Source: Deinococcus deserti VCD115
Lineage (GTDB): Bacteria > Deinococcota > Deinococci > Deinococcales > Deinococcaceae
DNA length: 64,000 nucleotides
Reading direction: 5' to 3'
Assembly (NCBI RefSeq): GCF_000020685.1
Contig: NC_012526.1
Coordinates: 271,001 to 335,000, forward strand
Below the pieces are notes generated by a model. That model searched no databases and was not told where the DNA came from. It saw only the letters and a program-made list of their open reading frames with translations. Positions within the stretch are counted from its first letter, which is position 1. The number at the start of each line of letters is the position of its first letter. Positions 8,765 through 19,294 of this stretch are shown here, in pieces. The translations under genes were made by a program, and so were the position numbers.

Positions 8765-9814
8765 TCATGGCGTAGGTGCCCGCTGCGGTGCCAGGGAGGG
8801 AGCAGCAACTTTGACCTTGCCACCCGCGAAAGTAACGGGGGACAGATGCAGGCTGCGGTAACCGACCGCGTCCCCAATGCGTGCCTCGTCCCAGGCGTGG
8901 TACGCGAGCCAGGTGCGTCCGGCGCCGTCCTGAACCACAGTCTGGTGCCCTGGACCTGCGACCTTACCCTTGCTCACCAGGATGGGATTTTCCGGCGCCT
9001 TGCGGTAGGGGCCGGTGATGCGCCTGGCCGTGGCGTAACCGACCGAATAGAGGGTGCTGTCAAACGGCCCGGCCGAGTACAGCAGGTAGTACACGCCCCC
9101 GGCGCGGTGCAGGGAGGGTGCCTCAATGACGTTGCCTTCCCACAGCTCGAAATTCTGGATCAGCGCAGTGGCCTTTCCGGTCAGGCGCAGGCCGTCGCTG
9201 CTCAGGGGCTGGATGTAGATGTTGGTTGCCTGATTGCAGCAGTTGCCGTCATTTTTCCAGAGCAGGTAGCGTTTGCCGTCGGTGTCCAGGAAGGGACTGG
9301 CATCGATGCTGCCACCCTCGGCAAGCTGGCAGATCAGCGGCTTGCTCGACGGGTCCCGGAAGGGACCGGCCGGCGACGTCGAGCTGGCCGCCCCGATGCA
9401 CTGGCGCCCACTTTCGGCGTGCTGCGCGGTGTAGTACAGCACGAACTTGTTGGCGACCTGCGCGACTTCCGGCGCCCAGGTGCGGCCGCCCTCAGCCCAG
9501 CTGGGCAGGACCGGCATGGCGTCCCCGGTCCGTTCCCACTGCAGCAGGTTGCGGCTGGTCGCATGCGGCACATTGGCGTTGGCCGTGTTGGTGGCGTAGG
9601 CGTGATAGGTCTTGCCCACGCGAAGAATGTGTGGATCAGGGAAGTTCTCGTCAATCACGGGATTGCGGAAGGTGGCGGTCTGTGGGGCCGGGGCCGCTGC
9701 CGTTCGGGCGGCCGGAGCCGGCCCGGCACCGCCGGCCAGGGTCGCCGACTCGGAAAGCAGTGTGCTGAGCGTCAGGGTCAGCGCCAGGCGGGGAACAGAC
9801 GGAAACTGGGCCAT
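8765..9814 (-). CDS. Glycoside hydrolase family 43, exported
   Basis: A 349-residue enzyme beginning with a signal-like stretch ([20 protein letters not shown]) and an Ala/Pro-rich linker, so it should act outside the membrane. Catalytic positions are Asp in DENFPDPHI, Asp in GSIDASPF and Glu in [10 protein letters not shown]. The frame is open further upstream, but that portion overlaps the permease gene; the ATG at 9814, 2 nt after the permease stop, is the natural start. The pairing of an exported and an intracellular GH43 around one importer suggests stepwise breakdown of an arabinose- or xylose-containing polymer. Confidence 0.85.
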   Translation of the reverse strand: MAQFPSVPRLALTLTLSTLLSESATLAGGAGPAPAARTAAAPAPQTATFRNPVIDENFPDPHILRVGKTYHAYATNTANANVPHATSRNLLQWERTGDAMPVLPSWAEGGRTWAPEVAQVANKFVLYYTAQHAESGRQCIGAASSTSPAGPFRDPSSKPLICQLAEGGSIDASPFLDTDGKRYLLWKNDGNCCNQATNIYIQPLSSDGLRLTGKATALIQNFELWEGNVIEAPSLHRAGGVYYLLYSAGPFDSTLYSVGYATARRITGPYRKAPENPILVSKGKVAGPGHQTVVQDGAGRTWLAYHAWDEARIGDAVGYRSLHLSPVTFAGGKVKVAAPSLAPQRAPTP

Positions 9815-9816
9815 AG

Positions 9817-10680
9817 TTACTCCTTGAGGCCGGTGGTGGACAGGCCGGCTTCCAGATACCGCTGGGCGATCAGATAGGCAATCAGTACCGGGACAGCCGC
9901 GAGTGTGGTGGCCGCCATGAGCTTGCCGTACTCGGTGACGTAACGCTGCGAGAAAGTGGTGATCCCGACCGGCAGCGTCATCTTGTCGACTTCGGTGACC
10001 GTAAACAGCGGCCACAGGAAGTTGTTCCACGACCCCATGAAGGAAAAAACCGCCAGCGTGATCAGGGCCGGCACACTCAGCGGCAGAATGATGCGCCACA
10101 GAATCTGGAAGCTGTTGGCGCCATCCAGACGGGCCGCTTCTTCCAGTTCACGGGGAATGGCGATAAAGAACTGACGCAACAGAAAGACACCAAAGACTCC
10201 GGCAATTCCAGGCCAGATCAACGCGTGATAACTGTTGATCCAGTTGAAGTTCAGCATCATGATGTAGTGCGGAATCAGGGTCACAATCCCGGGAATCATC
10301 AGGCTTGACAGGATGAACCAGAACCAGGCGTTGCGCCCTGGGAAGTTCATGCGGGCCAGCGGATAGGCCGTCAAGGCGCACAGCAGGACATGGCCGATGG
10401 TGAAGGTAAAGGCCACGAACAGTGAATTCCAGGTCCAGCGCAGGATATTCCCGTCCGGTGAGGTCAGGACTTCCTTGTAGTTGTCCAGTGTGGGATTGCG
10501 GGGCCACCACTGGACTGGCGAGGCAATCGCATCGGCCTCGAACTTCAGTGAGGTACTGAGCATCCAATATAACGGAGCCAGGAACAGCACCGACAGGACA
10601 CTCAGCAGCAGAAAACGGGGCAGTTCACGCGGCAGCCGGCGGCGCCGGTGCGTAGCAGGGGGAGAGGTCTGGACAGTCAT
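9817..10680 (-). CDS. Carbohydrate ABC transporter permease (MalG type)
   Basis: A 287-residue membrane protein with about six transmembrane helices. The cytoplasmic EAA loop reads [23 protein letters not shown], the site that contacts the ATPase. Its start overlaps the upstream permease stop by 4 nt (ATGA), so the two subunits are translationally coupled and form a heterodimer in the inner membrane. No ATPase gene lies in the operon; as often seen, a shared MsmK-like ATPase elsewhere probably powers the importer. Confidence 0.92.
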   Translation of the reverse strand: MTVQTSPPATHRRRRLPRELPRFLLLSVLSVLFLAPLYWMLSTSLKFEADAIASPVQWWPRNPTLDNYKEVLTSPDGNILRWTWNSLFVAFTFTIGHVLLCALTAYPLARMNFPGRNAWFWFILSSLMIPGIVTLIPHYIMMLNFNWINSYHALIWPGIAGVFGVFLLRQFFIAIPRELEEAARLDGANSFQILWRIILPLSVPALITLAVFSFMGSWNNFLWPLFTVTEVDKMTLPVGITTFSQRYVTEYGKLMAATTLAAVPVLIAYLIAQRYLEAGLSTTGLKE

Positions 10681-11627
10681 TTCTGCTCCACGGCCTGCAC
10701 GTCGCGCGCCATGATGCGGAACTGTGCAGCAGTCAGTACCAGCATGAACAGCCCGAACACGAAGCCCATGGCCGCGGCGCTGGAGTACTGCGAGTTGGTG
10801 AAGGCCTCTTCGGTGATGTACTGGGTCACGCTCTGGGTGCTGCGGCTGGGCCCGCCGTTGGTGATCACCAGTGACTGCCCGAACAGCTGGAACGAGGCCA
10901 GAGCGGTCGTGACCGTCACGAACAGAGTGATTGGCCCCAGCATGGGCCAGGTGATGTACCGGAACTGCTGCCCGGAGGTGGCGCCGTCCAGCGAAGCAGC
11001 CTCGTACAGGCTCTGAGATACGTTGCTTAGCGCTGCCAGATAGAGGGTCATGTTGAAGCCCACGGTCCACCAGACGGTCCCCACCACGATAGGAATCCAG
11101 GCCAGACCTTCGGTGGACAGCCAGGGAATGGGCCCGGCTCCGGTCATCAGTTCGCGCGCAGCATTGACCAGGCCGATCTGGTTGTCGAACATCCAGCGCC
11201 ACAGGATGCCCATCACCGAGACGGTCAGGATGCCCGGCATAAAAAAGACCGCCCTGAAAAAAGTCCGCCCAAAGATTGGGCGGTGCAGCAGGACAGCCAG
11301 CCCAAGAGAAGAGGCGACCAGCAGTGGCACCGTGACCACCGTAAAGAAAGCCGTATTGATCAGGGTGCGCCAGAAAAACTCGAACTGCGGAGTTCCTGGG
11401 GTAAACAGGTTGCGGAAATACTCTGAGCCCACAAAAGCCTGCGTCTCGGCCAGCAGGTCCCAGCGGTGCGTCGCAATATAAATGCCGTACCCGACCGGAT
11501 AGACCGTGAACACGAAGAACAGCAGGGCGTGCGGCAGCAGATACAGGTACGGTTCCAGATTGACACGGGGGCGCGGCGCAGGTGCCTGCGTGGTCGTGGT
11601 CTTGCCTGGGGCTTGCGTGATGGTCAT
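10677..11627 (-). CDS. Carbohydrate ABC transporter permease (MalF type)
   Basis: A 316-residue permease with the EAA motif YEAASLDGATSGQQFRYITWP and six predicted helices after a cytoplasmic, Thr/Ala/Pro-rich N-terminus. It pairs with the MalG-type permease that overlaps its 3' end. The binding-protein gene lies 124 bp upstream, with an intercistronic hairpin between. The substrate is most likely an arabino- or xylo-oligosaccharide, inferred from the linked GH43 enzymes. Confidence 0.92.
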   Translation of the reverse strand: MTITQAPGKTTTTQAPAPRPRVNLEPYLYLLPHALLFFVFTVYPVGYGIYIATHRWDLLAETQAFVGSEYFRNLFTPGTPQFEFFWRTLINTAFFTVVTVPLLVASSLGLAVLLHRPIFGRTFFRAVFFMPGILTVSVMGILWRWMFDNQIGLVNAARELMTGAGPIPWLSTEGLAWIPIVVGTVWWTVGFNMTLYLAALSNVSQSLYEAASLDGATSGQQFRYITWPMLGPITLFVTVTTALASFQLFGQSLVITNGGPSRSTQSVTQYITEEAFTNSQYSSAAAMGFVFGLFMLVLTAAQFRIMARDVQAVEQK

Positions 11628-11680
11628 AGGTGAGGCACCTCGCGCGTTATGCCGAAAAAGCGGAAACAGAAGGAAAGAGA

Positions 11681-11734
11681 AGCGGCCCGGCGTTCAGACC
11701 ACGCCGGGGCAGAGGTCGGAAGCTCGGGCCGCTT
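11681..11734 (-). promoter_or_regulatory. Intercistronic hairpin between binding protein and permeases
   Basis: AGCGGCCCG and CGGGCCGCT pair over about 54 nt, with a nested CCGGCG/CGCCGG stem. No U tract follows, so it more likely stabilises or attenuates than terminates, giving more binding protein than permease. Confidence 0.5.
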
Positions 11735-11751
11735 GCCCCTCCGGGCTGCGG

Positions 11752-13071
11752 TTACTTGAAGTTCTTGCGGGCCTGCTCGATTTGCTTGTTCGCTTCGCGG
11801 ACTCCGTCGTTCAGAGCCTGCGCAACGGTCTTCTTGCCCAGGTAAGCTGCTTCCCAGGCCTGGTCGAAGGGTCCCATGACCTGACCGACCCAGGGGTAGC
11901 CACTGGTGGCATACACGCTGTCCAGGCGGTCAAAAATCCCGCTGATCGGCGCTTTGGCGAACTGTGCGTTCTTGGCTACGGCTGCCTGGGTGGGCAGGCT
12001 GCCGGTGCTGGTCCAGGTCAGGTTCTGCGCAGGCTGTGACAGCCAGGCCATAAACGCCAGGGCCGCGCGGCGCTTGTTGGCGTCATAGCCGGCGCGCTGC
12101 TTGGGCAGGGTGACGTGGCTGGAGCCGCCCCAGGCTGCGTCGCGGGCCGTACCGCCGATGCGAGGCATGAAGGTCACGCCGAAGTTCATCTTCTGCTGCT
12201 CGAAGCGGTCAAGGTACCACTGACCACTGGGGAAGAAGCACACCTTACCCTGGCTGAAGGCCGCAAGCTCGGCTTCCTCGGTGCTGTTGGGACGGGCAAC
12301 GCGGTGCTTCTGGACCAGATCCACCAGGAACTGCACGGCGCTGACTGCCTGCGGCGAGTTGAAGGCGGCGTTCTGGTCCTTGTCGACCATAGCCCCGCCG
12401 TTTTGCAGGATCGCGGCGTAGGCGGCGCGCGCACCCACCCAGTTGTTGTAGAGGCTCACACCCCAGGTGTCGAGGTTCTTGGGGTCAAAGCCAGCTTCGG
12501 TAGAGTTCTTGCCGCTCTTGTCCACTGTGCACTTCTGTGCGGCAGCCAGGAACTCGGCGCGGTTGCGCGGAGGCTTGTTGGGGTCAAGCCCGACCTTCTT
12601 CATCAGGTCCTTGTTGTAAAACATCGCGTAAGCCACGCTGGAAATTGGCAGGCCATAGGACTGTCCCTTGTAGTCGGCCGTCTGGAACAGCGGACCGAAG
12701 AACCGGCTCTTGTCGATGCCGGCTGCCTTCATTTCGGCAGCGGTGAGTGGGGACACGGCACCGCGGGCGATAAAGGCGGTGATCTGGTCCTCGTTGATCA
12801 CGACGACGTCAGGGGCACGGCCGGAGGCCACCAGCGAGGGCAGCTGCTGCCAGGTGGTGCCCCAGGGCTGGGCCTGGGCCCGCACCTGAATATTCGGGTT
12901 GGCATCGTTGAACTTCTTGACGAGCGACTCCATAACGGGCCGGTCAGGACCGGTGAAGCCGTGGAGATAGGTCAGCGTAACTTTGGGACCGGTGTAGGTC
13001 TGGGCGCCGGCCATGCCGAGGGTCAGAGAAGCCAGAAGTGCGGTAGATGCCAGTAGCGCTTTACGAGACAT
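11752..13071 (-). CDS. Extracellular sugar-binding protein of ABC importer
   Basis: A 439-residue family 1 solute-binding protein. The signal peptide [24 protein letters not shown] ends in a type I site and lacks a lipobox cysteine at the cleavage site, so attachment mode is unclear. Motifs typical of the family include [13 protein letters not shown] and the hinge region [17 protein letters not shown]. The ATG at 13071 follows AGGAGG closely; an upstream in-frame ATG is disfavoured. It is the first gene of the operon and delivers oligosaccharide to the two permeases. Confidence 0.9.
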   Translation of the reverse strand: MSRKALLASTALLASLTLGMAGAQTYTGPKVTLTYLHGFTGPDRPVMESLVKKFNDANPNIQVRAQAQPWGTTWQQLPSLVASGRAPDVVVINEDQITAFIARGAVSPLTAAEMKAAGIDKSRFFGPLFQTADYKGQSYGLPISSVAYAMFYNKDLMKKVGLDPNKPPRNRAEFLAAAQKCTVDKSGKNSTEAGFDPKNLDTWGVSLYNNWVGARAAYAAILQNGGAMVDKDQNAAFNSPQAVSAVQFLVDLVQKHRVARPNSTEEAELAAFSQGKVCFFPSGQWYLDRFEQQKMNFGVTFMPRIGGTARDAAWGGSSHVTLPKQRAGYDANKRRAALAFMAWLSQPAQNLTWTSTGSLPTQAAVAKNAQFAKAPISGIFDRLDSVYATSGYPWVGQVMGPFDQAWEAAYLGKKTVAQALNDGVREANKQIEQARKNFK

Positions 13072-13313
13072 AGGGAACCTCCTGCGAAGAGCATTGATCA
13101 CCCGGTCCATACAGCTGTCGGGGCAACTATAGATCGGAGGAAAGCGATGGACCTGCTGTGCTCATTGTTCGTTCAGGGACAGCCTACACCTGTATACGAC
13201 AGCGGAATTCGGACCCTGGCTACAGTTTGATAATCAAATTCTCACATTATGGTCTTGATCCAGGCGTAGGAAACGCTGTGGTGTGGACAAGGATCGTTTT
13301 TGCTGTAAACATC

Positions 13314-13335
13314 TGAACAGATATTCATATAAACT
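13314..13335 (+). promoter_or_regulatory. ArsR/SmtB-type operator and -10 of the metal ATPase gene
   Basis: The imperfect palindrome TGAACAGATATTCA (13314-13327) matches the TGAA-N6-TTCA core bound by SmtB, CzrA and CadC repressors. It ends 2 nt before TAAACT (13330-13335), a -10 that is 6 nt from the ATG. A bound repressor would block RNA polymerase. Confidence 0.7.
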
Positions 13336-13341
13336 TTGAAC

Positions 13342-15531
13342 ATGACGTCGCGTACAGCACCGGACAGTACGGAGTTGTCCTACATCGTAGAGGGCATGGA
13401 CTGTGCGTCCTGCGTGCAGAAAGTGGAGCGCATGGTGGGGCGGTTGCCGGGCACTGCAGAAGTCAGAACCAGTTTTTCCCGCCAGAGTCTGCAACTGCAG
13501 CTCGACGAGTCGCAGACACCACGCGACCTGCTGGAAACCAACCTGCGCGCGCTGGGGTACCGGCCTTCGGTGCTGACGCCGGCTGAGGATGCGCAGCTGG
13601 CAACAGACAGCGATCAGGGCCAACATGCTCATGCCCTCGAACAGGGTGCGGGCCAGCAGGCCGCAGGGGCCGGACCAGCGTGGTACGCCACCGGGCAGGG
13701 ACGCGTTGTGGTTACCGCAGGAACTCTATTGCTTCTGGCCTGGGCGGGAAGTTTTGTGGCGCCCGCATGGAGCGTACCCGGGTATATCGCAGCGACCCTG
13801 CTGGGTACCTGGCCGCTGCTGCGCCGGGCTGTCGCCAGCGCACGCCTGGGCGAGCCTTTCAGCATCTATACGCTGGTCAGCCTCGCAGCGCTGGGCGCTA
13901 TCGGCATTGGTGAGGCAGCCGAGGGGGCTGTGGTTGTGTTTCTGTTCGCGGTAGGCGAACTGCTGGAGGGCCTGGCCGCCGGACGTGCGCGTGCCGGTAT
14001 TCGCTCACTGGCGGCGCTGGCCCCCCGGACGGCTCAGCTGGTCACTGCAGAAGGCTTGCGTGAGGTCCCGGCAGAAAGGCTCCGCCCCGGTCAGACGGTT
14101 CAGGTCAATCCAGGAGCGCGGGTTCCGGCCGACGGCACCATCCTGAGTGGCCGTTCGAGCCTGGATGACAGCCCGGTGACGGGCGAAAGTGTGCCTGTCG
14201 ATAAAGAAGCAGGCGACCACGTCTATGCCGGCAGCATCAATACCAACGGCACGCTGACCGTGCGGGTGGACCGCGAGGCTGCCGACAATACCATCGCCCG
14301 GATCATCCACATGGTGCAGGAGGCCGAAGGCAGCCGGTCCCCTACAGCGCGGTTCATTGACCGGTTCAGCCGCGTCTATACGCCGGGTGTGGTTCTGGTC
14401 TCGGCTCTGGTCGCTGTTGTCCCACCGCTGCTGGGACAGGCCTGGGAGCCGTGGCTGTACCGCGGCATCAGCCTGCTGCTCATCGGCTGCCCCTGCGCGC
14501 TGGTGCTCAGCGTGCCTGCGGCCATCACCAGCGGTATCAGTGCCGGCGCCCGCCGGGGCCTGCTGATCAAGGGCGGCGCGGCGCTCGAGGCCATTGGTCA
14601 GGTCAGAACCATCGCCTTCGACAAGACCGGCACGCTGACGGTGGGGCGGCCCAGGGTCACCGAAGTGCAGGGTCATGGACTCAGTGAACTGGAAGTGCTG
14701 CGTCTGGCGGCAGCGGTGGAGTCAGGCAGCAGCCATCCGCTGGCGCGGGCCATTGTGGAGGAAGCTGGTTCGCGGGGGCTGAGTCTGCCCGCCGCTGCCA
14801 ACAGTCAGACCATGCCGGGCCTGGGTGTGGGCGCCACAGTGGAAGGCCGCCTGATCACGGTCGCGTCCCCACGCTTCGCGGCGCAACACGCTGAGCTTCC
14901 AGTGTCACTGGCGCAGGCTGTCGCGAGATACGAGACGCAGGGGCGCACAGCTGTCCTGATCCTGGACAATGCAGCACCCGTGGGGGTCATCGGTCTGCGT
15001 GACGAGCCACGCGCAGATGCCCGTCCGGCCATCGCCGCGCTGCGGCGGCTCGGGGTTCACCCGGTCATGCTGACTGGAGACAACGCCCGCGCTGCACAGG
15101 CTATTGCCGCAGACCTGGGGCTGGAGGTCCATGCTGCGCTGCTGCCAGCAGACAAGCTGCGGCTGATTGGTGAACTGCCGGGTCCGGTCGCCATGGTCGG
15201 CGACGGCATCAACGATGCTCCTGCCCTGGCGCGCGCTGATGTGGGCATTGCCATGAGTGGCGGCACCGACGTGGCCCTGGAAACAGCCGGCGCCGCGCTG
15301 CTGCATGACCGGGTGGGCGGTGTGGCTGATCTGGTCAGCCTGTCCAGGGCCACCCTGCACAACATCCGGCAGAATATTGCTTTTGCATTGGGGCTCAAGG
15401 CTATTTTTCTGGTGACCACCCTGCTGGGCTTTACCAGCCTGTGGATGGCTGTCCTGGCAGATACCGGGGCCACTGCGCTGGTGACTGCCAATGCGCTGCG
15501 ACTGCTGCGCTGGAAAGGCGGGAGCAAGTGA
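13342..15531 (+). CDS. Zn/Cd/Pb-exporting P1B-type ATPase (ZntA/CadA)
   Basis: A 729-residue metal pump. An N-terminal heavy-metal-associated domain has G-M-D-C21-A-S-C24. The metal-site helix carries C383-P-C385, the phosphorylation motif DKTGT starts at D427, and GDGINDAP lies near residue 620. The last helix (MAVLADTGATALVTANALRLLR) has the Asp typical of Zn/Cd pumps rather than Cu pumps. The ATG at 13342 fits a leaderless mRNA; a TTG two codons earlier is less likely. The ArsR gene overlaps its stop, so repressor and pump are one operon under the operator just upstream. Confidence 0.9.
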   Translation: MTSRTAPDSTELSYIVEGMDCASCVQKVERMVGRLPGTAEVRTSFSRQSLQLQLDESQTPRDLLETNLRALGYRPSVLTPAEDAQLATDSDQGQHAHALEQGAGQQAAGAGPAWYATGQGRVVVTAGTLLLLAWAGSFVAPAWSVPGYIAATLLGTWPLLRRAVASARLGEPFSIYTLVSLAALGAIGIGEAAEGAVVVFLFAVGELLEGLAAGRARAGIRSLAALAPRTAQLVTAEGLREVPAERLRPGQTVQVNPGARVPADGTILSGRSSLDDSPVTGESVPVDKEAGDHVYAGSINTNGTLTVRVDREAADNTIARIIHMVQEAEGSRSPTARFIDRFSRVYTPGVVLVSALVAVVPPLLGQAWEPWLYRGISLLLIGCPCALVLSVPAAITSGISAGARRGLLIKGGAALEAIGQVRTIAFDKTGTLTVGRPRVTEVQGHGLSELEVLRLAAAVESGSSHPLARAIVEEAGSRGLSLPAAANSQTMPGLGVGATVEGRLITVASPRFAAQHAELPVSLAQAVARYETQGRTAVLILDNAAPVGVIGLRDEPRADARPAIAALRRLGVHPVMLTGDNARAAQAIAADLGLEVHAALLPADKLRLIGELPGPVAMVGDGINDAPALARADVGIAMSGGTDVALETAGAALLHDRVGGVADLVSLSRATLHNIRQNIAFALGLKAIFLVTTLLGFTSLWMAVLADTGATALVTANALRLLRWKGGSK

Positions 15532-15905
15532 GCGCGCCCCTGTCTGTGGCTCTGCAGGACGATGGCGCCTGTGAGATGACCTGCGTGCACCCCCAGGCGG
15601 TGCAGGCGGCGCGCGAAGCCCTGCCGGAGACCAGCTGTGTCGAGCGGGCCAGCGAGTTTCTGAAACTGGTCGGTGATCCCACCCGGCTGCGGATTCTGAG
15701 TGCCCTGAATGCCCAGGAGCTGTGCGTCTGCGATCTGGCGGCTGCCGTGGGCAGCAGCGAAAGTGCGGTCAGCCATCAGTTGAGGCTGCTGCGTGCCGGG
15801 CGTGTCGTGGCGTTCCGCAAGGTGGGCCGCGTGGCGTATTACCGGCTGCTTGACGCGCATGTCACCACCCTGATCGACAATGCTCTGGCCCACGCCCGCG
15901 AGTAA
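15528..15905 (+). CDS. ArsR-family metal-sensing repressor (CadC/SmtB type)
   Basis: A 125-residue winged-helix repressor. The alpha3 metal site reads ELC66-V-C68-DLA, as in CadC, and C15, C19 and C37 in the N-terminus could complete a Cd/Zn/Pb thiolate site. The recognition helix is SSESAVSHQLRLLRAG. The GTG start overlaps the ATPase stop (GTGA), so it is translationally coupled to the pump it should control. Metal binding would release it from the TGAACAGATATTCA operator at 13314. Confidence 0.88.
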   Translation: MSAPLSVALQDDGACEMTCVHPQAVQAAREALPETSCVERASEFLKLVGDPTRLRILSALNAQELCVCDLAAAVGSSESAVSHQLRLLRAGRVVAFRKVGRVAYYRLLDAHVTTLIDNALAHARE

Positions 15906-15992
15906 ATGTGGCCAAGGCTGGTGGTGGGGGGCCGGATCGGGATACACTGGGGGGCTGAGAAGCTTGCGCTTATGCGCGGCGAGGAGGGTCGT

Positions 15993-16292
15993 ATGGCCGA
16001 GAAGGATATTGACAAGTTGCTTTCCATGACTGACAGCAAGTACCGCCTGTCGGTGGTGACGGCAAAACGTGCACTGCAGCTGCGCTCCGGCGCCCCCAGC
16101 GTCCTGCCGGTCGAACAGCGCGTACGCACGCGCAATCTGGTGACCCAGGCGATGCGTGAACTGGCCACCGGGAAACTCACGGTGGGCACCAGCCTGCTCG
16201 ACGAGCAGCGCTTCCATCAGGATTACGTGCGTCAGCGTCAGGCGCAGATTCAGGCTCAGCTCAACGCCGAGCGCGAGCGCGAGCGCGACTGA
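15993..16292 (+). CDS. rpoZ: RNA polymerase omega subunit
   Basis: A 99-residue protein starting MAEKDIDKLLSMTDSKYRLS, with the family core (SKYRLSVVTAKRALQL...QAMRELATGKL) that wraps the beta-prime C-terminus and assists RNA polymerase assembly. GAGGAGG at 15981-15987 is well placed for the ATG at 15993, and TACACT about 50 nt earlier may be its -10. A charged tail of Arg/Glu repeats ends the protein. Confidence 0.92.
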   Translation: MAEKDIDKLLSMTDSKYRLSVVTAKRALQLRSGAPSVLPVEQRVRTRNLVTQAMRELATGKLTVGTSLLDEQRFHQDYVRQRQAQIQAQLNAERERERD

Positions 16293-16304
16293 AACATTCA
16301 GGAA

Positions 16305-16337
16305 CAGGAGGGGCAGCCGAGTAGGTTGCCCTTCCTG
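16305..16337 (+). terminator. Hairpin after rpoZ
   Basis: CAGGAGGGGCA and TGCCCTTCCTG form an 11-bp stem with one G-U pair. The T run is poor. Confidence 0.55.
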
Positions 16338-16592
16338 CCTTTGTATGGCACTGGCTTTCCAGCCTCCGCCTGAGTGGCGCCGGGATGGAATCGAGACCGG
16401 TGAGCGAGGTGAGGTGCAACTGTGCACCCGCCTACACGACGTGGCGTGAGCGTTCACCGAAGCCACCCTGACTTTCGGTATTTATCTGGCCGGCAGGCGT
16501 CATGCTGGCAGGAAAGTGCGGCCAGACTTCAGCGTGCGGACAGTCTGTTCCGATGACTGCGCAGAGTCCAGCGAAACCTGCTGCAGAGCAAA
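16338..16592. other. Intergenic region between rpoZ and cyclophilin gene
   Basis: No supported gene. Short overlapping frames here lack ribosome sites or family resemblance. Confidence 0.4.
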
Positions 16593-16617
16593 CGCCCCGA
16601 CCTTCTGGGCCGGGGCG
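16593..16617. terminator. Hairpin downstream of the cyclophilin gene
   Basis: CGCCCCG and CGGGGCG form a GC-rich stem about 20 bp after the stop of the minus-strand gene. No strong U tract. Confidence 0.5.
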
Positions 16618-16638
16618 CGTGGCTGGTGTACGTAAAGC

Positions 16639-17205
<567 letters not shown>

Positions 17206-17329
17206 GGTCGGCATTCTACCCTCTGGGCCCGGATGCGTTTTCCGGTCGAGGGTGGAGATGATGTCAGGATGGCCTTCATCAGCCGCTGGAGCAGCTGTTT
17301 TGCCGCTTGCGGTATGGCGGCTGCCCCGC

Positions 17330-18565
17330 TCAGATCACCCATTCACCGCCGCGCATCAGCGGCTCACGGTCTCCGGTGGCCGTAACACCGTCAACGTCCG
17401 TTCCTGGCGTGCCGATCATCCAGTCCACGTGAATCAGGCTGTCGTTGCCACCTGCCGCGAGCAGCGCTTCAGGGTTCTCGCCATGCTGCACGTTGGTGGG
17501 GTAACAGCGTCCCAGGGCGATGTGCGAAGCAGCGTTCTCGTCAAACAGCGTATTCAGGAACAGTGTGCCGGTCTGGGCGACAGGCGCGGAGGCCTTGACC
17601 AGGGCCAGTTCGCCCAGGTGTGCGGCTCCCTCGTCGGTGTCAATCAGCTTGCGCAGCGTTTCTTCGCCCTGCTGCGCCGTGACTTCCACCGCCCGGCCCC
17701 CCTCGAAACGCACCCGTATGCCCTCGACCAGCTGCCCGCGGACGCTCAGAGGCTTGCTGGCCACGGCCCAGCCGTCCACCCGGTCGCGGTGCGGAGCCGT
17801 AAACACTTCATCGGTGGGCAGGTTGGGCACGCCACGAATGCCGTTGCGCGCGGTTTCGGCACCTCCCTGCCAGATGTGACCCTCGGCGAGTCCCACCGTG
17901 AGGTCGGTGCCCAGTTCCGACTTCAGGTGAACGGCGGCGTACTGTTTTTCCGTCAGCAGGGTTGTCAGGCGTTCCAGCTCGGTCAGATGTGTGTTCCAGG
18001 CCGCCACGGGGTCCGGCTGATCGGCGCGGGTGACCGTAAAAATGTCGTTCCACAGGCGCGCCACAGCTTCGTCCTGGCTCAGCTGCGGATAGACCCTGGA
18101 GGCCCAGGCGGGCGTGCTCATGGCAGCGACGCACCAGTTCACGGCGAATCCGCCGACAGCTTCAGACACGGCCTTCATGGCCTGGGCCTGCAGCTTGCTG
18201 CGCAGCGCTACCCGGTCGGGGTTGACGCCCGAAAGCAGGCTGGGATCGTCCCCGGCAATGCTCAGCCGAGCGTAGCCGTCTTCTACAGCCTTCTCGGCCT
18301 CCAGGGCCACCCACTCTGGCAGGAAGGCCACGGCCTCGTCCGATCCGTCCTCAAACAGGGCCAGCGACAGCATCTGGTCTACATAATTGACCTTCACGTG
18401 CAGGGCTCCGGCGCGGTAGGCGGCCCGGGCGACATGCTGCACGAGGGGAGCAGCTTCCAGCGGCGCGTTGACCAGCAGTTTCCCGCCTGTGGGAAGGTTC
18501 ACTCCGGTATGGACCAGCAGTTCGGCGTAGCGCGCAAGCTTCGTCTCGAAGTCAGAAGTTGTCAT
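17330..18565 (-). CDS. M29-family aminopeptidase
   Basis: A 411-residue metallo-aminopeptidase like AmpS and thermophilic aminopeptidase T. It removes N-terminal amino acids using a co-catalytic metal pair. The C-terminal metal domain shows [12 protein letters not shown] and the segment [18 protein letters not shown], which carry the conserved His/Asp ligands. TAAAGT lies 7 nt before the ATG, so it is probably leaderless. Cytoplasmic, no signal peptide. Confidence 0.88.
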   Translation of the reverse strand: MTTSDFETKLARYAELLVHTGVNLPTGGKLLVNAPLEAAPLVQHVARAAYRAGALHVKVNYVDQMLSLALFEDGSDEAVAFLPEWVALEAEKAVEDGYARLSIAGDDPSLLSGVNPDRVALRSKLQAQAMKAVSEAVGGFAVNWCVAAMSTPAWASRVYPQLSQDEAVARLWNDIFTVTRADQPDPVAAWNTHLTELERLTTLLTEKQYAAVHLKSELGTDLTVGLAEGHIWQGGAETARNGIRGVPNLPTDEVFTAPHRDRVDGWAVASKPLSVRGQLVEGIRVRFEGGRAVEVTAQQGEETLRKLIDTDEGAAHLGELALVKASAPVAQTGTLFLNTLFDENAASHIALGRCYPTNVQHGENPEALLAAGGNDSLIHVDWMIGTPGTDVDGVTATGDREPLMRGGEWVI

Positions 18566-18796
18566 TGGATTTACTTTACGCGCTGCCCTCCAGGGCAGTT
18601 TGCCTGTTTATGTCCGGTGTCACCTTCCGGAGACGCTCTGGGAGCAGAGATCCCTGTATGGCACAGCTGTTGCCAGGGCTGCGGCGTGGGCACTGGTCTG
18701 TTGCTTTCCGGCGGCCCTGGTCGTTCAGCGGCACTTCCTGGCCCTCAGATCACTCCAGGCAACGAGGCGACGACTGGGCCATCTCTGCCCACTGGC

Positions 18797-19294
18797 CTAC
18801 CAGCCCTTGATCTGCCGCCCGGCCTCGAATGCGGCCACGCCGGCCGCGACCGCCAGGTTCAGGCTGCGGCCCCCGCCCGGTTGCGGCAGTTTGAGTTTGG
18901 GCAGCGCGTCACGCAGCCACGCGGGCAGTCCACGCGATTCCGGGCCGAACAGCAGGTAATCGCCCTGCTGGAAACCCGCCTGGGTGTACAGCTCCGTGGC
19001 GTGGGTGGAAAAGGCGAACACCCGCGCCCCGGCAGGCAGGCTGGCCTGAAAGGCAGTCCAGCTCGCGTGCTCGTGCAGGGTGACGCCTTCGAGATAATCC
19101 ATAACTGCCCGGCGGAACTCGCGGTCATGCAGGCGGAAACCGAAGGGGCGGATCAGGTGCAGTTCGGCGCCCAGCACCGAGCAGGTGCGGGCCACGTTGC
19201 CGACGTTGCCGGCCTTCTCGGGCTCGAACAGCACCAGATGCATCAGGGGCGCCTGGGCAGTTTCCTGTTGCTCAGTCGGTGGCTGCTCAGTCAC
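18797..19294 (-). CDS. trmL: tRNA (cytidine/uridine-34 2'-O)-methyltransferase
   Basis: A 165-residue SPOUT methyltransferase with the deep-knot motifs [20 protein letters not shown] and [10 protein letters not shown]. TrmL methylates the wobble ribose of tRNA-Leu isoacceptors using SAM. A 17-residue Gln/Thr-rich N-terminal extension precedes the conserved core ([13 protein letters not shown]), so translation could begin at that internal ATG. The upstream ispF gene overlaps its start by 8 nt. Confidence 0.88.
   Translation of the reverse strand: MTEQPPTEQQETAQAPLMHLVLFEPEKAGNVGNVARTCSVLGAELHLIRPFGFRLHDREFRRAVMDYLEGVTLHEHASWTAFQASLPAGARVFAFSTHATELYTQAGFQQGDYLLFGPESRGLPAWLRDALPKLKLPQPGGGRSLNLAVAAGVAAFEAGRQIKGW

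Noticed and set aside
15057..16466. A 469-codon minus-strand open frame opposite the metal ATPase end, arsR and rpoZ
   Set aside because: Three recognised genes on the other strand explain it.
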